NCBI RefSeq assembly: GCF_007655135.1
Contig: NC_045134.1
Span: 14,652,982-14,716,981 of the forward strand
DNA: 64,000 bases
Source: Punica granatum
Taxonomy: Eukaryota > Streptophyta > Magnoliopsida > Myrtales > Lythraceae
Direction of reading: 5' to 3'
Translations under genes and position numbers: made by a program
Shown: positions 9,204 to 20,262 of the stretch, one piece after another
Layout: each line of letters starts with the position of its first letter
How positions within the stretch are numbered: the first letter of the stretch is position 1
Notes under the pieces: generated by a model
The model's database searches: none
Told to the model about the DNA's origin: nothing
The model's input: the letters and a program-made list of their open reading frames with translations, nothing else

Positions 9204-12200
9204 TGTTAGCACCCCATTTTGACTCATCAATCCAAACAATAGTATCAGTAGTAATTCAGGCCACGACTCGAGCAGGAATACAAAAGAAGGCTCGACAGAG
9301 TAAGAAATCACTATTCATCCTCGAGTCAACAAAATTAAGCAAATGACATGTCAATACGACAGAAAGATCCCCGGGGTCACCGAAAGGCAACAGAGTGACT
9401 AGAGAGCTCAACAATATTCAAAACCGGCATTTTCAATATACCATATGAACAGTCATATTTTCCGATAGTTCGCTCGACCGTCGGAAGATAGCCAATATTG
9501 GACTTCAAAAATTCACATTAGTGCCAAACATATGAAAAGTGTCTTCAAAAACATTTTGCAAATCATCTGCTCTATACAGAACAACCTTATGTATACAGAC
9601 AACTTTTCAGTGGAAGTCCAAAAATTCCGGTTTCCCGGAGAAAAGTCAATTCGAAATGTCAGATACGGCTATGCCCCACAAGCATACAGAGCATGAGCAG
9701 TGCTTCAGATTGTCTCTTGGAAGCCACACAGACATTTCGAATGACTTCCGAGTGACAAAACGGGTATACCCCTCTTCGAAAATGCATAATCGGAGACTGG
9801 TCAAACGGAATTACGGCAAACAAAGTTCGTACTGCATTGCCCTGAAAACTCTAGCGAACATCCACAATTGGGCAAAACAGACAGCAGAACCCTTCTCAGT
9901 TTTTTAAGTACCCTCCAAGGAGCAGAAATGGTCATTTTCAGTGGAAATGCATATCCGGAGGTTCTTTTTACGGAAACTTGACGTCGGATGCCTGCCCTAC
10001 ACAATGCTACACACCCCAAGGCTCAATGTGAAATCGTCAGACCGAACTGCACAACTCATCTAGACCTCCCGAGCAGTGCTTTAAGGGTCTCAGATGCACT
10101 TTTCATGTCCTTAGAGGTCCAATCTCGACAAACAAAGATCACAGTGATCTCCAGATTGCCCAAGCAACTCAGAAAGCAATTTGAGAAATCCAGTTTCGGC
10201 CTCCTAGGACATCTCCGGCTCCACATTTGCATTACCAGCTTAAGGGTCAGTTGTCCACGTTATTTGACAATTTATGTCAAAATGACCAACGTGAGATGCA
10301 GACACAAGATATGCTGTCAGAAGCGGACAACTTCGCTCTGAGTGCTTAAAATGAGCAAAACCGGCTTCCGAGCCTCATACAAACCTTTGACTCATTAAAT
10401 CCGTTTTCTCGCGTATATCGATAATTCGACGTTCAATTCAAACCATGAGCTTCGAATACGCAATCAATCGAGACACGAGCTTTTTCCCGATTTCTCCTCT
10501 TCGGCCATGGGACCCACGAATTGCCCAAGGGCAACTCTTCCCTTGCCAAACCGTCCACCCCAAGCTTCTCTTGCAAACTTGCATGAAAATATCTCTAAGT
10601 CTTCCAAGATAACACTCAAGCTTTCATCAATGCTCATAAATGCTTCTTGGCTCTTCTTCATCAAGATTGCATGGTCCACATTCACCCTCATCTCCTTGTC
10701 ATCTTCTCCATGCAACTTGCATCCTCTTAGGAAAATATCAAGCCTACAATTTGAAGACAACACTCCAATGCTCATCAATGCTCCTATCTCTTCTTCATTA
10801 ATGCAATGGAAGAAGATGAGGCTTGATATTTCCTTAATCAAATAGCCCAAGCTTAATCCAAGGGGTTAAGGGCACTTGCTTTTGCTTAATTGCTCATTAA
10901 CTTTGCTTATATATTGCTCTAAAGTGATTAAGCTAATGACGGACCTTCAAGCACTCTCTCTCTAGCATTTCTCACTCAAACAAATACTCTCAACCTCTCA
11001 AGGAGTTTGGCAAAACCGCAGCCAGCATCCTCCAGCCAAAAACCAAGCAAAGCCCTCAAGACTTAATTCGGAATCCATCCCAGCTTAAATCCAAATTTCA
11101 CCAAACTTCATATCCCACATGTTTTTGACCCCCTCTATCCATTTCCGAGCTTAGATTTTAAGTTTGAAACCTCCAAAAGCCCGAATTAGGTGTGGTCAGT
11201 ACTGGTCCAGAATCTGTCCAGATTCGAATGCCAGGTGGCAACAGACTTGTGCGCCATGCCAAATCTTAAACCGAACCATCGTTGGAAATTTAACTCGTTC
11301 ATATCCTCATACACTTCCCAAGGGTCTTCCAAGAGGAAGGATCCATGAAGAAACCCATTCAAACCCATTCAAACTCAAGTTTTTCCAAACCGGATCTAAA
11401 AAGACAGTTTTGAGCTTATTAGGTTTTCTTGCCTTTTCAAGTTAACGCAGGTTCCTGCACGCCACGAGCCACCCATTGGCACCTCTGGAACCCCCTTGAG
11501 AGGTGTCCCAAGCCGGGCCAGCTTGTGCAACCATCCCAAACCACCGGTGCAAGCTAGCCAAAATTGGGTGCATTCTCGGATGAACAGTACCACCCAGGAT
11601 CCGATTTTCCAGCAAGCCTTTTCTAGCCGTTTTACCGACTTGTCCTCGACCCTCGAGGCTAGGTATAACCATTCTCGACTTAGAGAAGTTAAGACTTTTA
11701 CATTATCATTGCGTTTGTGGGGTTATAAGGCGGTTCGAGACCGATTTACATGCTAAGTTTACATTTTTATGCTCTTTTTTTTTTTTTTTTTTTACGTTAT
11801 GTCATGCATGTCTTAATCGTTTAACATGTCAGTCATTTCGGGAACGGGTTTAAATCGGAGTCGAGGAGACCGATTTGGCTCAGAATGACCAAAGGAGCTC
11901 TCGGCTTAACTTTTGGAAAAGTACCCGAGAGTTTTTCTTGATTTTTTCAGGCCATGACTGGCCTCCTTGCCCCGACTTAAGTCATTTCCCGAGTTTTATG
12001 TTTTTCCGCATCCATGAAGTCGGTATCGTTTTATTGATTCCGTAAATAACATGTTTGTGCGTGTTTATATGTTTAAATGCACTTTTCGATATTATGGCGA
12101 TACCGACTTTGCAAAAATCATGTCACTTATCGTGTTTAACGCTTGAGCATGCGAGAAATAGTTGAAATCGAGTCAAGAACGGTCTCTTTACCTCTATGAA

Positions 12201-14351
12201 ATTCATTTCTCGGATTTTTTGCAAATTGCAATTTCAATATTATCGCAAATCCCACATTAAAATTCCTTTAGAACATCGTTTTCAAAAGAAAAATGCATGA
12301 ATTTATGTATCGATGACTCTTTCGGACCCGTTTGGATTCCAAGAGTATTTTGGTCATTTTGACTAAATTATCCTCGACCTTCCTGGACCCGTCTTGGTCG
12401 CTGTGTCATGAATTATTTTCATTAAATTGAGCTTTTCGGGTACTCAGACTCTATTCAGTGGATCAATTCATGATCTGTCTGATTGTTTGTAACCCACACA
12501 TTTACTGAATTCGGCATTTAATTCTAAGTTGTAAATCCACAAACGGGTTAAACGAAACGCTCACATGATTAAACCCACTTCACACTGATAAAGTTTGCAT
12601 GAATTGGCCATTAACTGATAACTCACGTCGATGAGTTATCAAATGACGTTGGTGCCCTTTTCAAACTTATCAATTTCAAAAACCCTAAACGTGCGGTCCG
12701 ATGTAGCATGGACGTCTGGAAAGGGCTTCTGTGTCTCAACTTGAGTTTTTACCTGATTTCAGGTAACTCAGGTCAGGATACATAAGATTTTTCTATATCA
12801 CTTTCGGGCAGATCATCTAGTTTTTTGGTTTTTTCGGGTTTCTTGCACAACCCTGGACGATCCAGGGAATTGGTCGACACCAGTTACAGGCCTAGGTGGC
12901 CCGCACTGAGATGTTTCCCCTTTTCTGAAAACAATTTTCAAATAAAGGGTCAAATCGTCTTTTCCCAATTCAGCGACACCCCTAGGGTTAGCATGACATA
13001 AACACTACAGTACGGGATAAGAACGGGCTACCCGTTCAGGTACAGGTTCATCTGCATAGTCTTTTCTTATCTAACTGACGTGTTTCTATCATCCTAACAT
13101 AGACTCGGGTAATTAGAACGATTGTCTCTGTCACAAAACATGTAAAATCCTGGTTAATCATTCACTCGAACTAACCAAATGCTAGACAATGGTTAGGGGA
13201 ACTCTAGGTTCCAAATCTAGAGTCAAAACACGAGTTTTGGTTAATTCAGTGGTAATTCAGTGACACAATACAGAACAACTGTAAAAGCAATCCACATGCA
13301 CGAAAGGCTTGACTATAGACGCAATTCTGTCAAGCTTTCAAAGCAAAGCCGAATGCAGAAGGTTTTACACGTGTTTGCTTGTTTAGTATAGGCATTTGCT
13401 TGTAAAAACACCCCTGGGTTAATAATCTGTTAACTCACGTAAACTTGGCAATGACAAACAACTTGTCTGCAATCCACATGCTGTTTTGTTACTTTTCTGC
13501 TCTTGTTTGTATATGCGAGTCGAGTCCGACCCATAGGATGCATTGCACTTAGGGTTCAATGCCCTAACCCTCGATCACTGGGTCCAACGCCCTATTCACT
13601 GAGAGCACATGTTGAATTTCAGTATTTCGGTGTTTCCCTGAATTCACGGCGAGTCTGAGCGGAATAATAACCAAAAGCAAACTGAATGGGATTTGACCAT
13701 TTGCTATTTGTAATTTGTTATATTTTGAGAGCATTGTAAGGATTTTATATTGTACATTCAATTTGTAAGAATCTCAGTTGGTAAGCAAACGGTCCAAGAG
13801 TCGAATCATTTGAATCGGTTTCATGCTTACCCAAAGGAAAGTAAATCCAAGATCTCGTGGTTCTGGTTCACGCAGGGATTCAACCGTCATGGTTTGATGA
13901 ACTGTAACGCAAGATTGTGAGCCAATTGCCCGATATGCTGATTTACTTCTCTTTTGGCTTCACAACCGACATCGTTTAATTCACCGAATTTCCAGTGTCA
14001 AAACGTGCGAGCCGAGCGCAATTTAATCAACGCAGTAAATAATAAAACATGCAAGCCTAGCAAACCAGAGTACCGAAATGGCATGCAGGATATAGGCCCG
14101 CACGTAACATGAACCCCCGAACACGGACTTTCCGATTCCGCATAGACCATTACCTTAGCAAACTAGGTGTTCCATACCCCTAGACCCGGGTAACTTATCC
14201 GTCCTCGACTTTCGAGTCGTAAAATGATAAGTGGCGACTCCTTCTCACGCGTGTCCGTCACGCGTCCGACGGAAGGTGGACACTCCCAAGCCGCGCAATC
14301 CAAAAGCGCGCAATGCGGGCCCTGATGAGAGTCCACATTCGGGTCCGTACA
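9204..14351 (+). mobile_element. 5.1-kb LTR-like insertion (probable solo LTR of a Tat/Ogre-type gypsy element)
   Basis: It begins TGTTAGCACCCC and ends GGGTCCGTACA (TG...CA), flanked by a perfect 5-bp duplication ATGTA (9199..9203 and 14352..14356). Removing it and one duplicate rejoins the copia reverse-transcriptase frame as ...ERYISKVPYSSA, which proves it is an insertion. No internal copy of the ends is visible and there is no retroelement coding domain, so it looks like a single very long LTR. LTRs of several kb are known in the Ogre/Tat gypsy lineage; that assignment is inference. A TATA-like TTATATATT at 10907 followed by a CT-rich leader supports plus orientation. Related sequence recurs at 26896..31701 and 43683..45101. 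Open frames of up to 128 codons inside are not gene-like. Confidence 0.75.
10907..10915 (+). promoter_or_regulatory. TATA-like box within the long LTR
   Basis: TTATATATT lies in a GC-moderate stretch. About 40 bp downstream comes a CTCTCTCTCTAGCATTTCTC region resembling an LTR transcription start and leader. It is the best TATA candidate in the 5.1-kb insertion. Motif only, with no direct evidence of use. Confidence 0.3.
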
Positions 14352-14356
14352 ATGTA

Positions 14357-15080
14357 CCTTTCTTCCTCCTCTGTCTATGGTGACAATGAAGCCGAAAGCT
14401 TAAAGTGTGCAGTTAGGGAAGCACCAACCGACTTCGAATCATGCATCGCAAAATGCTCAAGAACCTTCTTGATATACCGATGCTGAGACAAAAATAGCTT
14501 TCCTGAGTACCTATCTCTCGAAATTTCCATCCCCAAAATCTTCTAGGCCACACCAAGATCCTTCATCTCGAACTTAGAGTTAAGCATGGTTTTCAACTAG
14601 TCAATCTCATATGAGTCCTTAGCAGCAGTTAACATATCATCCATGTAAAGCAGCAAATACGTGAAAGACCCATCATCAAGGCGACGCAAATAAACATAGT
14701 TATCGTATTTACTTCTAACAAAACCAATGCTTAACATGAAGGAGTCGAATTTCTTATACCACTGTCATGGAGACTGCTTCAAGCCACATATGGATTTTCT
14801 CAAGAGGAAAACATGATCTTCCTTAACTTCAACCCTGAAGCCTTTAGGCTGCTGTATATAGATATCCTCTTTTCAATCACCATGCAACAAGAGCAAGTAA
14901 TGCCCCAATGGACTTATGCTTCACAACTGGATAGAAAACATCGTGGAAATCAACTCCCTCCACCTGATTATAACCCTTTGTAACTAACCTTGCCTTATAT
15001 CTGGTGTCTTCGGGACCCAATCCTTCATTCTTCTTATATACCCACTTGCAGTAACAATCTTCTTCTCGGTGGGTGGATTT
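14357..15080 (-). pseudogene. Copia reverse transcriptase, 5' part
   Basis: Minus-strand reading gives copia reverse-transcriptase blocks in several frames. These include a DTRYKARLV-type start of the domain near 15000, a segment where the family's YMDDML-type catalytic motif region is found (about 14630..14650), and GKLFLSQHRYIKKVLEHF near 14480. Stops interrupt it. It ends at the target duplication (14352..14356) of the 5.1-kb insertion and continues at 9203. Confidence 0.8.
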
Positions 15081-15459
15081 AACAAGCTACCAAGTCCTGT
15101 TTTCTGTGGGGACTCCATCTCCTCTTCCATAGCCACAAGCCACTTGTTGGATCAGGAGCTTGAATCGTCTCAAAATAAGTGGTTTGATTGATCTGTCGTC
15201 TCTCCCTATCTTGAGCTAACATGTAATTCTGCAGTTGAGGTGGAGAAGATGCTTGTAAGCTTAAACGGAACCTCTGTTTGATCTGGAGTATCTGCAACAA
15301 TCTCCTGCTGCTTAGGAGAACTTCCAATCTCAAGCTCCACCTTGCTTGAAACACCATGATTTCCTGTGTCAACAAGAATAGGCAACTCCTTTCTCGAGTG
15401 AAGCAATAAAGATTCATTAAAAGTGATATCTCATCTAACAAGAAATTTCTTAGTTTCAA

Positions 15460-16300
15460 GGCACCACAATCTATAGACTTTCACACCAGATGCAAAACCA
15501 GGAAATATACATTTAACAGCCCTAAGTTCTAGCTTACCATCATTAATTCGTGCATAAGCAGGACAACCGAACACTCTCAAATGAGAGTAATTAGGAGGAT
15601 TACCTTACCATAGCTCTTTTGGAGTCTTTAGCTCCAAAGACCAATGTGGTGGCCGGTTTACCAGCCAGGTTGACAGCTTATGTCCAAAGCTCCTTTCCTA
15701 AGCCTGCATTGGAAGGCGTACATCGGGCTCTCTCGAGTAGAGTTCTATTCATTCTCTCTGCAACGCCACTCTGCTGTGGGGTATGACAACTGTGCGTCAT
15801 CGGTTGATTCTTTCTTTCTTGCAATATTCATTAAAATTAATCCCACAAAACCCGAGACTGTTATCAGTCCTTAACCTCTTGACAGTCTTCCCTGTTTGCT
15901 TCTCCAGTAAAATCTTCCACTGCTTAGAGGTGTCAAAAACCTCATCCTTGTGCTTTAAAAATTACACCCAAACTTTTCTGGAGTAGTTATCGGTAAAAGT
16001 CAAGAGATATCTGCGACCTCCCTTGGAGGTGACTTGAGCCAAGCCCCATAAATCGGAATGAATATAGTCAAGGGTGCCCCCGTTCTATGCACTGTCATAC
16101 CAAAACTGACATGCTTCTGTTTTCTATAAACGCAATGCTCATAGAAATTTAACTTTCCAACTCTTGAACCTAGGAGGAGACCTCTCTTATTCAAAACAGT
16201 CATACCTACCTCAGTCATATGACCAAGACGCATATGCCACAATCGAGTCGAGTCCGACTCTATAATAGACAAGGACACCGCTGCTGCTCCAGTCACTGTC
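15460..16300 (-). pseudogene. Copia GAG-pre-integrase and integrase region
   Basis: Minus-strand frames show the pre-integrase block LWHMRLGHMTEVGM (16000..16296), which precedes integrase in copia. Integrase-core-like segments follow, including GFCGINFNEYCKKE near 15840 and the downstream PNYSHLRVFGCPAYARI near 15560. Frames change several times, and the zinc-binding cysteines of the pre-integrase HHCC finger are partly altered (EHCVYRKQ). Inactive relic. Confidence 0.8.
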
Positions 16301-16402
16301 GAACCCTAAAGAACATATAAGTTGCCGGTCTTCTGACCTCTCTTCAACACTAGAGCTCCATGAGATACTTTCATGTCGTTGGACTCGATGACAACCTTGC
16401 AA

Positions 16403-17454
16403 TCATTCGAGCCAAGAACACCCAAGGAGATAAGATTCTTCTTCAAGTCGGGTGTGCCGGACATTTGACAGAGTTATGATGATCCCGTTGTGCATCCTGA
16501 TCTGAACTGTACAGATATCGACTATCTTATAAGCTGCATTGTTTCCCACAAGCACAACTCCACCTTCAAAAGATTTATAAGTGGAGAACTCGTCCATGTT
16601 GGGACACATGTGGTAAGAACACCCAAAGTCTAGGATCCACTCTGACATAAACTTAGACTTCTTAGTCGTAGTCATTAGCAACACATCATCATCCTTGTTC
16701 TCGGCTACACTAGCATTGGGTACATCAGTCTTCTGCTTCCCTTTCTCGTCGCCTTTAGCCTTCTACTTGTTCTTCAGTCTGTAGCTCTCTACCACAATAT
16801 GACCCTTCTTGCAATAATGACGGGATTTATCCTTGCTCCTCGATTTGGACCTCGACCTGTTCTCACTTAAACCCTTAGATTGTTGCCTTCCTCTAGCAAC
16901 CAAACCCGAGGCTTGCTCATACGGCCCGGTACTCGAACCCAACTCATTATCGAGTTTGTCTTTGCTCAAAAGACTACCCTTCACATCCTCGAACGTGAGA
17001 TTATCTCTACCATAAATCGGGGTCTCCTCGAAAGTCTTATATGAAGGCGGTAAAGAGTACAATAATAGCAAAGCTTGATGCTTATCATCTATCTTAACCT
17101 CGGCATTCTTTAGGTCATTCAGGAGAGTAATAAATTCACTAATATGTGCCCTAATCGACGTACCTTCGGCCATACAGAACATGTACAAACGCTACTTCCA
17201 ACTTCCTCCACAAAGTTGACGCCTTTTTCTCCACGAATACCTCCTGCAGCACATTATTTGTAAGACACAATTGAATAGCAGGCAATGCCTTCTCATCAAG
17301 CTCATCCCACTCAGATTGCTCCATCTTCTCGGGCTTATTACCCGTCACGACCTTCTTCAGACCATTTTGATCCAGGATCGCAGTCATCCGAACTTGCCAT
17401 AGACTGAAATTCGTGATCCATCGAACTTCTCGATATCGAATTTCGTTGTCGCCA
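16403..17454 (-). pseudogene. Copia gag and protease region
   Basis: It begins with an ATG at 17454 (MATTKFDIEKFDG), the usual start of this copia group, then breaks frame. The gag-like section (16763..17188) has ALLLLYSLPPSYKTFEE followed by a basic stretch. A damaged zinc knuckle (HYCKKGHIVVESYRLKNK) keeps only one of its three cysteines. The protease block (16403..16684) reads WILDFGCSYHMCPNMDEF. The active-site triplet, normally DSG, is DFG here. Inactive. Confidence 0.85.
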
Positions 17455-17488
17455 TCCCGGAATGAGTAGATTACGGAACCCTAGCCGT

Positions 17489-17501
17489 GGCTCTGATACC
17501 A
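17489..17501 (-). other. Copia primer-binding site (tRNA-iMet type)
   Basis: The minus strand reads TGGTATCAGAGCC three bases inside the 5' LTR, complementary to the initiator Met-tRNA 3' end. It fixes the element's orientation. Confidence 0.9.
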
Positions 17502-17504
17502 ATT

Positions 17505-18033
17505 TGTTGGAGAAATTATCCCAATCGAACAATGAAATAGAGAAAAAAAAGTAGAAGAGAAAATCGGTACACTAAAAATTAAGTGGTAAAACCCTCTCAA
17601 TCGATGCGATTAAGAGGAAAACATCCACGGGTAAAGGAGATTTCGACTTTCACTATGAGAAAATGATTGAGAGGTACAAAAGGTGGAGAAATCGAACAAG
17701 ATGATGAAACCCTAACCCCGTGTACAAAGCTGTCAGTCTCACACGCTCTCTCCAATAGTTCCTGAATGGGTTACTGAGCAATATATTTATGTGGGAAAAG
17801 TCGACCTTCTAATGACCTAAACCGGTGACACAACCAAACCAATGAAGAGAATAACAAGGCTGCCACTCGTCAAATTCTTTCCATGCACAGGTGATATGTA
17901 GATTCAGCTCCATTGGTGCCATTGACTATATGATTTGGTTGCCCATCGTCTCAATTGTTGATCAATTCCAATGGGTCTCCACGACTCCGAGTATCTGCAA
18001 AAAATATCCGAAAATGCGAGACACACCCCAACA
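17505..18033 (-). repeat. 5' LTR of the copia element
   Basis: The plus-strand reading starts TGTTGGAGAAATTATC and ends CACACCCCAACA. It matches 7798..8440 but lacks the 116-bp segment there, and it carries a roughly 27-bp block near 17590 missing from the other copy. The divergence indicates an old insertion. Confidence 0.9.
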
Positions 18034-18390
18034 TATTACTTTCCTTGCGTCCTTCCCTCAGCAAAAAATTGAGCTTGTCTTGTGCCTTTGTCTCTCATTA
18101 TTGCATTTGCGATATAGCAATCATATTAATTTGATATGCAAAGTGGGCAAGCATAATAATTTCTCATCTTGTTCCTTGTTTATAATAGTTAATTACATAT
18201 TGAAATTAAAAAAAAAATAGAGGTTCCAAAAGGGTACTCGGAACTTATGGTATAATATAGGTTATGGGTATGTTTCAATTCCAACACTTGATAGAGTAGG
18301 TTTTGGATCCAAAACGAAGGAACCGGCTCCAAACAGGGTAGGGTCTGAGTACCACAAAAATTACAGGGTACCATGACCCGCTCACCCATA

Positions 18391-20262
18391 ATATTAAATC
18401 GTCTCTTTCAAAATTTTCTTTACTAATATTATTGATTGAAATTTTTATTAATATTATTATTTTATTATTTTAATTTCTTATTAACAAACATGTCTGAGAT
18501 TTCAGAACAATACAAATCAGATGATTATACAATTTCATATTAAAAAATGCCCTATACTTTATTAAATACATTATTTAGTCACACCGCGTGTAGCGTGGAT
18601 TTAACTCTGGTTAATAACATATTGTCAAAAAGTTAATGCCAATAGTGATATACAATAAGTACGCGAAAAAGAAAAAAACCCTATATGTTGTGTAGTCAAT
18701 GATATCCTAGCCAAGATGTCTTTTTTGTTGCAAGCCTAGCAAATCAGAAACACATGAATTACCATGGAAAAGAAAAACAAACATTTGACTTACATAAATA
18801 TAAACTACTCATGTATTATCTATGGAAGAAATCTCCATCGTATTAATAAATTATAGTCATCTTTAAAGCCTAATGAAACAAAAAATATGATATAACCTTG
18901 CCTCGACCTATTTTCGTTAAACAAACGATACATCATCGATCTATTTTTCGACTTGCGCTTCCACCATTTAGACTCCTTCTGCTTCTGCTCCTTCCTCCTC
19001 ATTTCTTCTTGCTTATTTCTCTCCTTGATCTCCTTCCTCTTCAGCTCCTCGATTGCTAGTTTCCTCTCTTCTAGTTTCATTCTCATTTCTTCTCTTTCCT
19101 TTCTTTCAACTTCATCTTCAAGCATCCTTTTCATCTCCTTCTTCACTCTTCGGTCTGCCCTCTTTCTATCCCTTTCCTTCATGTCCTCAGCAGTGACTTC
19201 CTTAATGATGATGAAACACATCTCAAAACAGTAATTGCAGGTTTTGTATTGGTTTCGAGGAATTTAAGAAAGAGTAAAGCATCAATATATATTGTCTTTA
19301 GAGACACCCGATGATGCATTCTTGTCCTCTCTTATTGCCGTCCAAGACCAAAGGAAGAGGCTTTGTAATCATATTTCACGAAGAATCTCATGTTCGGTTT
19401 TACGCTAACTCGTTGACAAGTTCTGCCCTCGACTAGGAACTAAGAGGTTCTCGAGTTTATTTCCCCAAAGTGGAACATCCTTACCCACCTTTTTATTTCC
19501 ACTTCCCCTATTCCTTCTAGGTAATATGGCTCCCTTATGACCTAAAAATTTAGAACATGTCAGAGTAACTAGTATATTTTGAAGTTAGGATTGATTTTGT
19601 TCCTTGTACTGTTGTCATGATCAACTCTTAAGTGAAACAATAAGAGCTATTTTTAGTTTTTTCCAAACAATCACTGGTATCCATTTAAAAAAAAAAGTAC
19701 CATTGATATGACTTCTGATCCAAAAATAAGACAGTAGAGACGGCAGAGATCCCAACTTACATTAAAGAGTACAAAGGACAATCCGAGTAGCCGGAGCCAA
19801 TATACAACTCCATGTTCATTTGATAGGGACTACTACTCCTAGTTTAGTCATTTGAATTTCCATTTCCCATGGGCAATTGGCAGTATGGATGGCGAGGTAG
19901 AGATGGGGAATTCATTCTGTGTTACAAATCCGAATGCCATCCGTCATTGGAACCCATTTGACCTATGAAAACAAAGTAAATGGAATTTACATGGAGTAGA
20001 TCCTCAACCGAATCCAATTCATGCGAACCAATTGTAGCATGTGTTCCCGCGATTATAAGGGTCAATATTAACATGAAATTACAGATGCAGCGCCTTGAGT
20101 TGTGATTTTGACAACAAAATTTTATTATGGTACGTACAAACCACGATAAGCCGAGCTTAGCTGAAACTTCTGTTCTATCAATAATCGCCAGGAATTTCCA
20201 GTATTATCAGCGATTCCAATTCTAGACAACAAAATTGTAACATGCAGTCATGTGTTCTTAGT
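18391..20262. other. Intergenic; downstream flank of the MnmE gene
   Basis: Mostly AT-rich DNA. It contains one lysine/glutamate-rich open frame (18820..19221, listed separately) and the 3' flank of the minus-strand MnmE gene from 20262 leftward. No other gene or element is recognised. Confidence 0.4.
18820..19221 (-). CDS. Possible orphan coiled-coil ORF, 133 codons
   Basis: A minus-strand open frame starts at an ATG. Residues about 10-95 are almost wholly charged (repeats such as KRMLEDEVERKEREEMRM and KLEERKLAIEELKRKE), predicting one long alpha-helix or coiled coil. The last 35 residues look unrelated. I recognise no family, see no adjoining exons and find no splice signals that extend it. 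It may be one exon of a lost gene or a chance frame in a purine-rich tract, so treat it as hypothetical. Confidence 0.25.
   Translation of the reverse strand: MCFIIIKEVTAEDMKERDRKRADRRVKKEMKRMLEDEVERKEREEMRMKLEERKLAIEELKRKEIKERNKQEEMRRKEQKQKESKWWKRKSKNRSMMYRLFNENRSRQGYIIFFVSLGFKDDYNLLIRWRFLP

Larger units (their letters stand above)
7798..18033 (-). mobile_element. Ty1/copia LTR retrotransposon, degenerate, interrupted
   Basis: Two related LTRs (7798..8440 and 17505..18033) bound a minus-strand polyprotein in copia order: gag, protease, integrase, reverse transcriptase, RNase H. Next to the right (5') LTR is TGGTATCAGAGCC (minus strand, 17489..17501), the tRNA-iMet primer site. Next to the left (3') LTR is a purine-rich tract on the minus strand (GAGGTGGAGAT, 8441 onward). 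The coding part carries several stops and frameshifts, so it is inactive. A 5,148-bp insertion (9204..14351) splits the reverse transcriptase. The flanks (gataa / tatta) do not show a clean target duplication. Confidence 0.9.
7211..18390. mobile_element. hAT-like non-autonomous element split by nested insertions
   Basis: The left part (7211..7477, 7677..7797) begins TAGGGATAAGCATGGATACC. It carries the GGAACCGGTAGGAAC / AGGGTAGGTT blocks seen at the ends of the hAT-like copy at 46891..48014. The right part (18034..18390) ends GACCCGCTCACCCATA, the degraded counterpart of the terminal GCACACCCCTA. Between them lie a SINE and a full copia element, so the host element is only about 0.75 kb when these are removed. 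The flanks (taataaatcc / tattaaatcg) are similar but not identical, so the target duplication is decayed or the ends are a few bases off. Confidence 0.6.

Noticed and set aside
9539..11756. Several 60-128 codon frames, including overlapping ones on both strands at 10464..10850
   Set aside because: They lie inside the 5.1-kb LTR-like insertion, overlap each other antisense and show no domains.
18570..18600. Helitron-like 3' end (CACACCGCGTGTAGCGTGG hairpin)
   Set aside because: No CTRR end in the right place and no matching 5' TC end; similarly for CACCGGCGCAACGCGCG near 52911.
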